NCBI RefSeq assembly: GCF_037126465.1
Contig: NC_088206.1
Location: 34,788,573 to 34,852,572, forward strand
Direction of reading: 5' to 3'
DNA length: 64,000 nt
DNA from: Ornithodoros turicata
Taxonomy: Eukaryota; Arthropoda; Arachnida; Ixodida; Argasidae
The notes under the pieces are model-generated. The model was given only the letters and a program-made list of their open reading frames with translations. It was not told the origin of the DNA and made no database searches. A program made the translations under genes and the position numbers. Shown in pieces: positions 35,101 to 46,659 of the stretch (the first letter of the stretch is position 1; every line of letters starts with the position of its first letter).

Positions 35101-38100
35101 TTATAGTGTTCCGGCCCTGTTGCATGTTTCACCGAGCCTGGAAGCCCGTCTTCGTAAATTTGCCACGTCTGATACCATCGCTCGTGTTGCCGTTTACCTG
35201 CACAACGAGTTCTCTTATCTGCTCAATGGAACTACATCTGGGCACCGCTGTCAAGATACCATTTAAAGACTAGACACGCCGCCTCGCTTCACAGTTTTGT
35301 GGGGAGCACTGCAGTGTACACAGCTAGTGTATATTGTGTTGACTTTATAGTGTTCCGGCCCTGTTGCATGTTTCACCGAGCCTGGAAGCCCGTCTTCGAA
35401 GATTTGCCACGTCTGATACCATCGCTCGTGTTGCCGTTTACCTGCACAACGAGTCCTCTTATCTGCTCAATGGAACTACATCTGCGCACCGCTGTCAAGA
35501 TACCATTTAAAGACTAGACACGCCGCCTCGCTTCACAGTTTTGTGGGGAGCACTGCAGTGTACACAGCTAGTGTATATTGTGTTGCCTTTATAGTGTTCC
35601 GGCCTTTTGCATGTTTCACCGAGCCTGGAAGCCCGTCTTCGTAGATTTGCCACGTCTGATACCATCGCTCGTGTTGCCGTTTACCTGGACAACGAGTCCT
35701 CTTATCTGCTCAATGGAACTACATCTGCGCACCGCTGTCAAGATACCATTTAAAGACTAGACACGCCGCCTCGCTTCACAGTTTTGTGGGGAGCACTGCA
35801 GTGTACACAGCTAGTGTATATTGTGTTGACTTTATAGTGTTCCGGCCCTGTTGCATGTTTCACCGAGCCTGGAAGCCCGTCTTCGTAAATTTGCCACGTC
35901 TGATACCATCGCTCGTGTTGCCGTTTGCCTGCACAACGAGTTCTCTTATCTGCTCAATGGAACTACATCTGGGCACCGCTGTCAAGATACCATTTAAAGA
36001 CTAGACACGCCGCCTCGCTTCACAGTTTTGTGGGGAGCACTGCAGTGTACACAGCTAGTGTATATTGTGTTGACTTTATAGTGTTCCGGTCCTGTTGCAT
36101 GTTTCACCGAGCCTGGAAGCCCGTCTTCGAAGATTTGCCACGTCTGATACCATCGCTCGTGTTGCCGTTTACCTGCACAACGAGTCCTCTTATCTGCTCA
36201 ATGGAACTACATCTGCGCACCGCTGTCAAGATACCATTTAAAGACTAGACACGCCGCCTCGCTTCACAGTTTTGTGGGGAGCACTGCAGTGTACACAGCT
36301 AGTGTATATTGTGTTGCCTTTATAGTGTTCCGGCCTTTTGCATGTTTCACCGAGCCTGGAAGCCCGTCTTCGTAGATTTGCCACGTCTGATACCATCGCT
36401 CGTGTTGCCGTTTACGTGGACAACGAGTCCTCTTATCTGCTCAATGGAACTACATCTGCGCACCGCTGTCAAGATACCATTTAAAGACTAGACACGCCGC
36501 CTCGCTTCACAGTTTTGTGGGGAGCACTGCAGTGTACGCAGCTAGTGTATATTGTGTTGACTTTATAGTGTTCCGGCCCTGTTGCATGTTTCACCGAGCC
36601 TGGAAGCCCGTCTTCGAAGATTTGCCACGTCTGATACCATCGCTCGTGTTGCCGTTTACCTGCACAACGAGTCCTCTTATCTGCTCAATGGAACTACATC
36701 TGCGCACCGCTGTCAAGATACCATTTAAAGACTAGACACGCCGCCTCGCTTCACAGTTTTGTGGGGAGCACTGCAGTGTACACAGCTAGTGTATATTGTG
36801 TTGACTTTATAGTGTTCCGGCCCTGTTGCATGTTTCACCGAGCCTGGAAGCCGGTCTTCTTAAATTTGCCACGTCTGATATCATTGCTCGTGCCGCCGTT
36901 TACCCGCACAACGAGTCCTCTTATCTGTTCAATGGGACTACATCTGCGCACCGCTGTCAGGATGCCATTTAAAGGCTAGACACGCCGCCTCGCTTCACAG
37001 TTCTGAGGGGAGCACTGCAGTGTACACAGCTAATGTATATTGTGTTGACTTTATAGTGTTCCGGCCCTGTTGCATGTTTCACCGAGCCTCGAAGCCCGTC
37101 TTCGTAGATTTGCCACGTCTGATACCATCGCTCGTGTTGCCGTTTACCTGCACAACGAGTCATCTTATCTGCTCAATGGAACTACATCTGCGCACCGCTG
37201 TCAAGATACCATTTAAAGACTAGACACGCCGCCTCGCTTCACAGTTCTGTGGGGAGCACTGCAGTGTACACAGCTAATGTATATTGTGTTGACTTTATAG
37301 TGTTCCGGCCCTGTTGCATGTTTCACCGAGCCTGGAAGCCCGTCTTCGTAAATTTGCCACGTCTGATACCATCGCTCGTGTTGCCGTTTACCTGCACAAC
37401 GAGTCCTCTTATCTGCTCAATGGAACTACATCTGCGCACCGCTGTCAAGATACCATTTAAAGACTAGACACGCCGCCTCGCTTCACAGTTCTGTGGGGAG
37501 CACTGCAGTGTACACAGCTAGTGTATATTGTGTTGACTTTATAATGTTCCGGCCCTGTTGCATGTTTCACCGAGCCTGGAAGCCCGTCTTCGTAGATTTG
37601 CCACGTCTGATACCATCGCTCGTGTTGCCGTTTACCTGCACAACGAGTCCTCTTATCTGCTCAATGGAACTACATCTGCGCACCGCTGTCAAGATACCAT
37701 TTAAAGACTAGACACGCCGCCTCGCTTCACAGTTTTGTGGGGAGCACTGCAGTGTACACAGCTAGTGTATATTGTGTTGACTTTATAGTGTTCCGGCCCT
37801 GTTGCATGTTTCACCGAGCCTGGAAGCCCGTCTTCGTAGATTTGCCACGTCTGATACCATCGCTCGTGTTGCCGTTTACCTGCACAACGAGTCCTCTTAT
37901 CTGCTCAATGGAACTACATCTGCGCACCGCTGTCAAGATACCATTTAAAGACTAGACACGCCGCCTCGCTTCACAGTTTTGTGGGGAGCACTGCAGTGTA
38001 CACAGCTAGTGTATATTGTGTTGACTTTATAGTGTTCCGGCCCTGTTGCATGTTTCACCGAGCCTGGAAGCCCGCCTTCGAAGATTTGCCACGTCTGATA

Positions 38101-40418
38101 CCATCGCTCGTGTTGCCGTTTACCTGCACAACGAGTCCTCTTATCTGCTCAATGGAACTGCATCTGCGCACCGCTGTCAAGATACCATTTAAAGACTAGA
38201 CACGCCGCCTCGCTTCACAGTTTTGTGGGGAGCACTGCAGTGTACACAGCTAGTGTATATTGTGTTGACTTTATAGTGTTCCGGCCCTGTTGCATGTTTC
38301 ACCGAGCCTGGAAGCCCGTCTTCGTAGATTTGCCACGTCTGATACCATCGCTCGTGTTGCCGTTTACCTGCACAACGAGTCCTCTTATCTGCTCAATGGA
38401 ACTACATCTGCGCACCGCTGTCAAGATACCATTTAAAGACTAGACACGCCGCCTCGCTTCACAGTTTTGTGGGGAGCACTGCAGTGTACACAGCTAGTGT
38501 ATATTGTGTTGACTTTATAGTGTTCCGGCCCTGTTGCATGTTTCACCGAGCCTGGAAGCCCGTCTTCGTAGATTTGCCACGTCTGATACCATCGCTCGTG
38601 TTGCCGTTTACCTGCACAACGAGTCCTCTTATCTGCTCAATGGAACTACATCTGCGCACCGCTGTCAAGATACCATTTAAAGACTAGACACGCCGCCTCG
38701 CTTCACAGTTTTGTGGGGAGCACTGCAGTGTACACAGCTAGTGTATATTGTGTTGACTTTATAGTGTTCCGGCCCTGTTGCATGTTTCACCGAGCCTGGA
38801 AGCCCGTCTTCGTAAATTTGCGACGTCTGATACCATCGCGCGCGTTGCCGTTTACCTGCACAACGAGTCCTCTTATCTGCTCAATGGAACTACATCTGCG
38901 CACCGCTGTCAAGATACCATTTAAAGACTAGACACGCCGCCTCGCTTCACAGTTTTGTGGGGAGCACTGCAGTGTACGCAGCTAGTGTATATTGTGTTGA
39001 CTTTATAGTGTTCCGGCCCTGTTGCATGTTTCACCGAGCCTGGAAGCCCGTCTTCGTAAATTTGCCACGTCTGATACCATCGCTCGTGTTGCCGTTTACC
39101 TGCACAAGGAGTCCTCTTATCTGCTCAATGGAACTACATCTGCGCACCGCTGTCAAGATACCATTTAAAGACTAGACACGCCGCCTCGCTTCACAGTTTT
39201 GTGGGGAGCACTGCAGTGTACACAGCTAGTGTATATTGTGTTGACTTCATAGTGTTCCGGCCCTGTTGCATGTTTCACCGAGCCTGGAAGCCCGTCTTCG
39301 TAGATTTGCCACGTCTGATACCATCGCTCGTGTTGCCGTTTACCTGCACAACGAGTCCTCTTATCTGCTCAATGGAACTACATCTGCGCACCGCTGTCAA
39401 GATACCATTTAAAGACTAGACACGCCGCCTCGCTTCACAGTTTTGTGGGGAGCACTGCAGTGTACACAGCTAGTGTATATTGTGTTGACTTTATAGTGTT
39501 CCGGCCCTGTTGCATGTTTCACCGAGCCTGGAAGCCCGTCTTCGTAAATTTGCCACGTCTGATACCATCGCTCGTGTTGTCGTTTACCTGCACAACGAGT
39601 TCTCTTATCTGCTCAATGGAACTACATCTGCGCACCGCTGTCAAGATACCATTTAAAGACTAGACACGCCGCCTCGCTTCACAGTTTTGTGGGGAGCACT
39701 GCAGTGTACGCAGCTAGTGTATATTGTGTTGACTTTATAGTGTTCCGGCCCTGTTGCATGTTTCACCGAGCCTGGAAGCCCGTCTTCGTAAATTTGCCAC
39801 GTCTGATACCATCGCTCGTGTTGCCGTTTACCTGCACAAGGAGTCCTCTTATCTGCTCAATGGAACTACATCTGCGCACCGCTGTCAAGATACCATTTAA
39901 AGACTAGACACGCCGCCTCGCTTCACAGTTTTGTGGGGAGCACTGCAGTGTACACAGCTAGTGTATATTGTGTTGACTTTATAGTGTTCCGGCCCTGTTG
40001 CATGTTTCACCGAGCCTGGAAGCCCGTCTTCGTAGATTTGCCACGTCTGATACCATCGCTCGTGTTGCCGTTTACCTGCACAACGAGTCCTCTTATCTGC
40101 TCAATGGAACTACATCTGCGCACCGCTGTCAAGATACCATTTAAAGACTAGACACGCCGCCTCGCTTCACAGTTTTGTGGGGAGCACTGCAGTGTACACA
40201 GCTAGTGTATATTGTGTTGACTTTATAGTGTTCCGGCCCTGTTGCATGTTTCACCGAGCCTGGAAGCCCGTCTTCGTAGATTTGCCACGTCTGATACCAT
40301 CGCTCGTGTTGCCGTTTACCTGCACAACGAGTCCTCTTATCTGCTCAATGGAACTACATCTGCGCACCGCTGTCAAGATACCATTTAAAGACTAGACACG
40401 CCGCCTCGCTTCACAGTT
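32110..40418 (+). repeat. 244-bp satellite, 34 units, trimeric higher-order structure
   Basis: Units start (at the TT of CAGTT(C/T)TGTGG) at 32,116, 32,360, 32,608, 32,856, 33,100 and then at nearly constant 244-bp steps to about 40,173. Units 2 and 3 are 248 bp because of a 4-bp insertion (GCCTGCATGG versus GCCTGG). Three units with a shortened TCCGGCCTTTTGC block are 243 bp. Unit types recur every third unit, so the effective repeat is 731-732 bp over large parts of the array. Each unit has an open frame of about 72 codons, but every one ends in the same stop and 244 is not a multiple of three. LINE remnants flank the array on both sides. Confidence 0.97.
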
Positions 40419-40585
40419 TTTATTGGTATATATAAGTTTAATAAACAGGAGGTGACGTCCACGCAAGGAGAGGTCAGCCAGACCTATGTCGGCTTGCTAC
40501 GCCCTGGTGGAGCAAAAAAAAAGAAGAAAAAAACCGGCCGGTTTCTTTGCAGTGGGGGCGAGTGCCCAGGTCCGCGGTTCTCAGT
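40419..40585 (-). other. LINE 3' untranslated region and satellite junction
   Basis: The satellite stops at CGCTTCACAGTTTTTATTGG. The following 160 bp, with an A/G-rich tract at 40,515-40,533, lie downstream of the LINE stop codon on the minus strand and are best read as its 3' UTR. Confidence 0.5.
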
Positions 40586-41820
40586 TCACAACGTAACACT
40601 CAGTTGGGTGTCCTGTAGGTATTGCAGGAGAGCCCTTGTAACGGCTCCCTGCTGTTGGCGTGCGACGGGGCCGAGAAGCACGGCCAGTGAGAGCGAGCCG
40701 TGTCCCAGGCGTTGGAGGCGATTGGCGAGGACAGCGCGGGCTGCAGAGTACTCCGAGCAGGTTAGTAGGAGGTGCTCAACGTCTGCTACTGCGCCACAGG
40801 TAGCGCAGCTAGCTGAGCGACGCTTTCCGTCCCTGCACAGGTATTGTGGTGTATATGCGACGTTGAGTCGGAGCCGATGCAGCAGCGTTTCTTCTGCGCG
40901 GACGAGCTGCTGGTATGGAGCGAATTGCATTGTCGGGTCAATGGACTGGATATACGCATTGGAGCGTACAGCGTCTTCGACAGAGCGACGCATTTCGGAG
41001 GCACACCACTCGCGGATCTTTATAAGACAGGCGGACGATGTGAGCGGCATACTAGCTGGCGGGCCGACGTCTTGGTGGGCACGCCTCGCGGCGGCGTCCG
41101 CTCGGGAGTTCCCACTGAGGCCTATGTGGCTGGGAACCCACTGTAGCCACACACCGTGGCCAGAGCCGCAAAGAGAGTCGCATGCGGCGATGATAGCCGT
41201 TTGGAGGTCGCTGATGATTTTGGTGGCGTGAGAACTCAGGATCTCCAGGGCTGGCTTGCTGTCGGTGAGGATCGTCCACTCTGCAGGTGGGGAGGACGAG
41301 ATGTGCTGAAGGGCCATATTGATTGCGAATAGCTCTGCTTCCGTGGAGGACGTCTCGTTGGGGAGCTTGGACGCTTTCTCAAAATCTTCGTGGGGCACAT
41401 AAAAGGCTGCAGCTGCTCCAAGAGGTACCACAGACCCATCAGTATAGACGGTCTGCCTTCCGTGGTGCAGCGAGGCTAGGTGTTCCAGGGCAAGTTGATG
41501 TGCTACAGGCGCTGGCGTGTCGCTTTTTTTCCCGAGGCCATGGATAAATGTGCATATGGGAGGTTGGTCGAGAGCCCATGTTGGGGTAGCATACGATACG
41601 TGAGATGTGGGAGGTGGGACAACACCCTTCAGACGGCGCACTGCGCTACCAAAGGCAGACGCGGGGCTGTCGTGGTCAATGGTCCTGAGGTAGTGGAAAG
41701 GGTGCCGAGTCATTAGCCGCGTGTAAATGCGGAGGGTCTCTCTATCTCGCAGGGTGGTAACAAGTGGTTCCCTGGCCTCTGCAAGTACCGAATAAGTTTC
41801 CGTTGTCTTGGGTAAGCCCA
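40586..41820 (-). pseudogene. I-type LINE ORF2, RNase H and Cys-rich C-terminus
   Basis: The open frame carries RNase H with all blocks: YTDGSVVPLGAAAAFYVP (first Asp), STEAELFAINMALQHI (Glu), WTILTDSKPALEIL (second Asp), WVPSHIGLSGNSRADAAA (His and last Asp). It is followed by LRLNVAYTPQYLCRDG and CATCGAVADVEHLLLTC, the C-x2-C...H-x4-C module. The RNase H itself looks undamaged. The RT upstream lies in another frame, so a single frameshift near 41,815 separates the two. I use pseudogene because the polyprotein is broken. The RNase H degrades the RNA of RNA-DNA hybrids during reverse transcription. Confidence 0.92.
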
Positions 41821-42461
41821 GGCATGCCGAAGGCTGCGAGACTGAATGTTCAGGAGTTCCCGCTCGTGAGTCGTCCGCAGGCCGTGCAGCACTGGGATGC
41901 TGTACCGCAGGAAGCCGAGCACGAGGGAGCTGTGAATTTGGCGAAGATCGCGACAGGTGGGGCCCCAAGACGCTCCGGAGATGCGGCGTAGGACGTTCAC
42001 TGATCTGCTCGTCTTGACGGAGAGGTTCTTTATGTGCTTAGACCACGAGAGCTGTCTGTCAATAATCACGCCAAGGTACTTGCAGTGCATCACAAATTGA
42101 AGCGGGGTTCCGGCAACATGGAGAGGGTAGCTGGTGAAGGGCCGCCGAGTAAACGCCATGGCGGCTGTCTTGCTAGGGGATACACGGAGTCCTCGGTCGG
42201 CAAAGTAAGACGCGGTGGTGTTGAGAGCGCCTTGTAAGCGTTGTTGAATGGCGTCCCGTCGGACTCCGGATGTCCATATGCAGATGTCGCCGGCATAGAT
42301 TGTGATGCGAATATGCTCAGAGAGGCACGCCGGGAGTGATGCCATAATCAGATTGAACAGCAGCGGACTCAGTACACTACCTTGTGGCACTCCACGGGAG
42401 ACGGGCAAAGCTGGCGTATCTCCTGATGCAGTACGGACGAACAGCGTCCGGCCGGACAGAA
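41815..42461 (-). pseudogene. I-type LINE ORF2, RT part, truncated by the assembly gap
   Basis: From the gap the minus-strand frame reads VSRGVPQGSVLSPLLFNLIM (block B), then TIYAGDICIWTSG. The catalytic YADD box is therefore YAGD: the codon at 42,289-42,291 is GGC instead of an Asp codon. KYLGVIIDRQLSWSKHIKNL and the thumb follow. The frame is lost near 41,815 where the RNase H frame takes over. The 5' blocks and any endonuclease would be in the gap. The Asp-to-Gly change would abolish RT activity. Confidence 0.92.
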
Positions 42462-42561
42462 NNNNNNNNNNNNNNNNNNNNNNNNNNNNNNNNNNNNNNN
42501 NNNNNNNNNNNNNNNNNNNNNNNNNNNNNNNNNNNNNNNNNNNNNNNNNNNNNNNNNNNNN
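42462..42561. other. Assembly gap (100 N)
   Basis: Exactly 100 N, a conventional placeholder for a gap of unknown size. LINE sequence lies on the left and Penelope-like sequence on the right, so the join between the two families is not observed. Confidence 0.99.
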
Positions 42562-42868
42562 TGTCATATACTGCATTGAATGCGGCGACTGCTCTATGCA
42601 ATACATTGGTGAAACCGGCCAACAAATGAACAACCGCCTTACCGGACACAGAACCGACACGTTCAACAAACTCCCCAAAGCAGTCGCCGAACACTTTAAC
42701 GTTCCGGGTCACAATTTTGACAACATTAAACTATATATTCTAGTAACCGGGTTTAGATCCACACGTGACAGACGTCATAGGGAGTCCTATCTCATATACA
42801 AGTTCAACGCTCTTCACCCGTCCGGTATCAACAAATCACAAGGCACCCTAGAAACACTTCACAAATAA
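42562..42868 (+). CDS. Penelope-like element, GIY-YIG endonuclease domain (partial)
   Basis: The frame is open from the gap to a TAA at 42,866-42,868 and gives a well-preserved Penelope-like endonuclease: YCIECGDCSMQYIGETGQQ (Cys pair then YIG), NNRLTGHR (Arg and His of the core), VAEHFNVPGHNF (the H-F-x4-G-H block), then RRHRESYLIYKFNALHP-GINKSQG (RR-x2-E with the catalytic Glu, and P-x-G-x-N). In intact elements this domain nicks DNA and follows an RT related to telomerase; the RT would lie in the gap. No stop or shift is seen, so this is the best-preserved retroelement frame here besides gypsy. Confidence 0.9.
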
Positions 42869-43406
42869 AATATGCTTTTCCCTTCTACCTCCATTATCAT
42901 CTGTTATGTTCTGCATGGCCACTGCTTTCTACTTTCTTTATTGCATGCCACAACTTTCTATTACAAATATTATAAATAAAAAATAATAAATAAAACCCTT
43001 TGCTGGTTCTGGAATTTTCCCCACGTAACCACTAACCTCCTTATCTTTCGCTATGCTTGCCAATTCTTGCCTGTTGTCCCGTTTCGTCCACGTGTTCGTG
43101 AACCTTCCATTCTTCTGTAACCGGTCTGTAGCCTAGATCACAACGTTCACATAATCCCCTCCACACTCTAACAAAGCAGCCATTCACTCCAGCCGTAGAA
43201 GCCCGTACGGAACCTTTCTTCCCTCCGGGCTGTTGACCCACAATTCGCATGAACCTTTAAACACGTCACACCTAACCCTTTAAATACCATGCCAATGATG
43301 AGGACGGTGCCCAGAAAAAGAACAGTCTCTGTTCGAAATATCGCGGCTTCTGTCCTGAGGCAACTCCCTTCCTACATTCTACCGGTTCGCTGGATTTCTA
43401 CCCATC
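42869..43406 (+). mobile_element. Penelope-like 3' UTR
   Basis: Non-coding sequence after the endonuclease stop. Its last 64 bp (to TTTCTACCCATC) are repeated in the truncated copy at 22,601-22,721, which fixes the 3' end of the element at 43,406. The palindrome repeats begin at the next base. Confidence 0.75.
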
Positions 43407-44219
43407 AACAGAGTAACCTATCATTCAAAAATCAGAAGAAAAAATCAAACTCATCAGAAAATAGACATGTTAAAAATGAACTTCACCACATAGCACGCTC
43501 CTAGCCAACAAACAGAACAAAGAACGACACGAACACAAGAGGAAATAAAATCTATACCACTACAAAGAAGATATTCCAACAGAGTAACCTATCATTCAGA
43601 AAATCGGAAGAAAAAATCAAACTCATCAGAAAATAGACAAGTTAAAAACGAACTTCACCACATAGCACACTCCTAGCCAACAAACAGAACAAAGAACGAC
43701 ACGAACACAAGAGGAAATAAAATCTATACCACTACAAAGAAGATATTCCTAATCAAAACAACAGAGTAACCTATCATTCAGAAAATCAAAAGAAAAAATC
43801 AAACTCATCAGAAAGTAGACATGTTAAAAATGAACTTCACCACATAGCACGCTGCTAGCCAACAAACAGAACAAAGAACGACACGAACACAAGAGGAAAT
43901 AAAATCTATACCACTACAAAGAAGATATTCCAACAGAGTAACCTATCATTCAGAAAATCGGAAGAAAAAATCAAACTCATCAGAAAATAGACATGTTAAA
44001 AATGAACTTCACCACATAGCACACTCCTAGCCAACAAACAGAACAAAGAACGACACGAACACAAGAGGAAATAAAATCTATACCACTACAAAGAAGATAT
44101 TCCTAATCAAAACAACAGAGTAACCTATCATTCAGAAAATCAAAAGAAAAAATCAAACTCATCAGAAAGTAGACATGTTAAAAACTTCACCACATAGCAC
44201 GCTCCTAGCCAACAACCAG
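43407..44219 (+). repeat. Left-arm subterminal tandem repeats (172/182 bp alternating)
   Basis: The landmark TTAAAAATGAACTTCACC occurs at 43,470, 43,642, 43,824, 43,996 and 44,178: steps of 172, 182, 172 and 182 bp. The longer class contains an extra CTAATCAAAA. Each unit has AACTTCACCACATAGCACGC, the end of the short element at 23,896, and AGGAAATAAAATCTATACC. Confidence 0.9.
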
Positions 44220-45479
44220 ATCTAATGATATCTGCCCTGATTTGTTGAAGACGGGTGCCGATAGATGTATGGAAGACCACGGAACACGAACGACACGAGG
44301 AAATAAAATCTATACCAGTACAAAGAAGATATTCTTAATCATTATGATGCCAATCAAACTACAAACTGTATTATAAAAAGTCTGAGACCTGAGAACCATC
44401 ATATCTGTCATAACATTTCAAGCGCAATAGGGAATCTCAATTTCATATTCCAGCATTACTCAACTTTTAATTTCGAATTAAGTGAACAGCATAGACGTAA
44501 GGAAATAACGAGAAACAACACAATCAACAGCTACAATTAATAGAGAGCCAAACCTGCGCACCATCCAACACATAGAGAAATAATAGCTAATCAATCAATC
44601 AAAAAGGCGAGAACAGAGGAACACGCGGCGACACGTAAACATCAACAGAGGAAAATAATCTATCATTGAACCAACATAAAATCGATCAATATACAATTTT
44701 CATTCTAACAAACACTACGAACCTTGATGGAGGTATCCAAGACATAGGAAATATGCATGGTTTTCACTCTTTTCCTCAAAGCCGGGAGACTTTATGTCTC
44801 TATCTATGTCACCATAGCACCGCGCATGCTTTATCACTCAAAGGGTTAGGGGCTATATTACTTCGTCCAGCAAACGGGACGCTCTAGAGGTCAGATAAGA
44901 GAGTTCAAAGGCGATATATTTTATTGTGCAGCGCAAATAGATGTCGATGTCACTCGCTGGGGTCACTATCTTTTCGCATCGTTTCCCTGAAACGGAAATC
45001 TTTCGTCAAAGTGGTTGACAAGTCGGCTAAGTTTGTAGAGATGCGATATTGTTATTGAAGATGTAGAGAAAGTCCAAATTATTAATTGGTAGCAATGATA
45101 CTCAATCAAAAAGAGAAACAAATCTATTTACATCAATTTTTGTAACATCTTGCAACAGAAATTTCTAATGAACCACACAGAAATATCAAATGTGAAATGC
45201 AACTCAGAGTTATGAGGCATTCCCATCTTAGAGATACTTACTTATGTCAATCGAGTGAAGAATTGAAGCAAATGCAAGACAATAATTATCTCGAGCGGTA
45301 AGTTCACAACTCATAGAATATCAGTCGAGTGAATACTTGAAACAAAATCAAAACAATAATTCTCACAACAGGTGGAGATTATAGCATTCTAAACCAGATA
45401 ATAAAATTTTAATCAATAAAATAAACATAGATATGCCTTTAATGAAGTGTAGATCTGCACTTGAAAACAGAAGAGACAA

Positions 45480-45927
45480 TTGCTCTACATTGAAAAGATG
45501 GACAGATTTTGTACTCGATACCATAAGTCATGGGAAGATGTGATAAAAAACTGCTTCCAAAAAGGAGGAGCCGCGAAACGATTTCATTATCGCTGCATTT
45601 CAATACGTCCTAGACATGGTCGTATTCGGGGATATGGTACAAACTACAGAACTGAAGGTGCAAGAATTTATATGCCGCATCTACAATACTTATAAAAATA
45701 TCTGCACATCAACGTCGGAAGGGCCATTGGGATTGATGGCGGAGTTTTTTAGATTTGCTAACGAAGAATTGAAATACACTAGACCAGATGTAATTGTAAT
45801 CATTGCAATGGGCATTGCCTTCATCAAGAAAGCACTCGGATCAAATTATCATATACAAGCGGTCTATATCACACGTTTCATTACGGATTTGTTGAAATTA
45901 CACATATCTGAGATGGAAAGTACATAA
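45480..45927 (+). pseudogene. ORF A, left-arm copy (frameshifted)
   Basis: The first 29 codons match the right-arm ORF A, then an extra base in the A-run at about 45,558-45,562 (CCAAAAAGG versus CGAAAAGG) shifts the frame. From 45,616 the rest reads exactly as in the right copy and ends at a TAA at 45,925-45,927. In the 45,616-45,927 part I count two nucleotide differences from the right arm, both synonymous. Family unknown. Confidence 0.7.
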
Positions 45928-45943
45928 ATTCTTATCACGTGAT

Positions 45944-46339
45944 ATGTTCCAATACCACGGCAACGCAATTATTTTCTTCTACCAGTCAGTGATGTCGAAT
46001 CAACAGAAGTTCAATATTGTCGTGCAAGGTCTGATGTATTATCACCTGTTGAAACTCAACAAACATATCAATTGCGGTGGACCACCGGACGATTTTCATC
46101 TAATACTCTCTTGTACGCCATTCAAGAATCTTCATACAAAGAAAGGTAACATCAATAAGAGACTGTGCAAGTTCATCGCGACAAAGTGCAAATTGTTGAA
46201 GCAATACAAACACGGCGACAACATAGCGCCTGCGTTAATCAACGCTGGATTCAAGCGCCCAATAATCAGAATAAACTATTTAATGTCTTCGGAATTCATC
46301 AAACAAGACAGCAAACGAAAACTTCAGAGTTTGAAATAG
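45944..46339 (+). CDS. ORF B, left-arm copy (intact, unknown)
   Basis: 131 codons from ATG to TAG. The N-terminal half includes YHGNAIIFFYQSVMSNQQ and a GLMYYHLLKLNKHINCGGPP block; the C-terminal half is basic, with KRLCKFIATKCKLLKQYKHG and an end SSEFIKQDSKRKLQSLK. Lys-rich composition would fit nucleic-acid binding, but I see no domain. It starts 16 nt after the ORF A stop, so the two may once have been expressed together. Family unknown. Confidence 0.5.
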   Translation: MFQYHGNAIIFFYQSVMSNQQKFNIVVQGLMYYHLLKLNKHINCGGPPDDFHLILSCTPFKNLHTKKGNINKRLCKFIATKCKLLKQYKHGDNIAPALINAGFKRPIIRINYLMSSEFIKQDSKRKLQSLK

Positions 46340-46505
46340 AACTGTAATTTATCGAAATAAACAAGTGTATAACTGAAACAATAAATGTAATCTTTGTCAT
46401 CATTATAATGAATTCTGCGCATCACAATGAAAACACCTTATGATTAGATTGAAGATCGCTAAGGAAACGAATATTCCACAGTTTGTGTAAGAATTCTCAT
46501 ATGGA

Positions 46506-46658
46506 ATGAGACCCGACCACCAAATAGGTTTTCTCGACTACACTGTGTACAAGTTCAACACCCGAAGGATAGAATTGCCGGAGAAGGATCGGTCATTGAA
46601 ATTTAGAGACATGATGCATCAGTCTATGATTACAAAAAGGATCACTAATCTCATGTGA
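46506..46658 (+). other. Small ORF C, left arm (50 codons)
   Basis: ATG to TGA, reading MRPDHQIGFLDYTVYKFNTR and continuing with a basic end. The mirror copy at 49,144-49,296 (minus) is also open, with three amino-acid differences seen (Val/Ala, Arg/Gln, Leu/His). It could be a real short gene in line with ORF A and ORF B or chance in a 98%-identical repeat. No family recognised. Confidence 0.3.
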
Positions 46659-46659
46659 A

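Noticed and set aside
32110..40418. Array of about 30 near-identical 72-codon genes
   Set aside because: They arise because each 244-bp unit has the same open stretch. Unit length is not a multiple of three, every unit has the same stop, and changes between units show no codon pattern.
32110..40418. CRISPR-like or phage-type direct repeat array
   Set aside because: Units are contiguous 244-bp monomers without unique spacers, in a eukaryotic repeat context.
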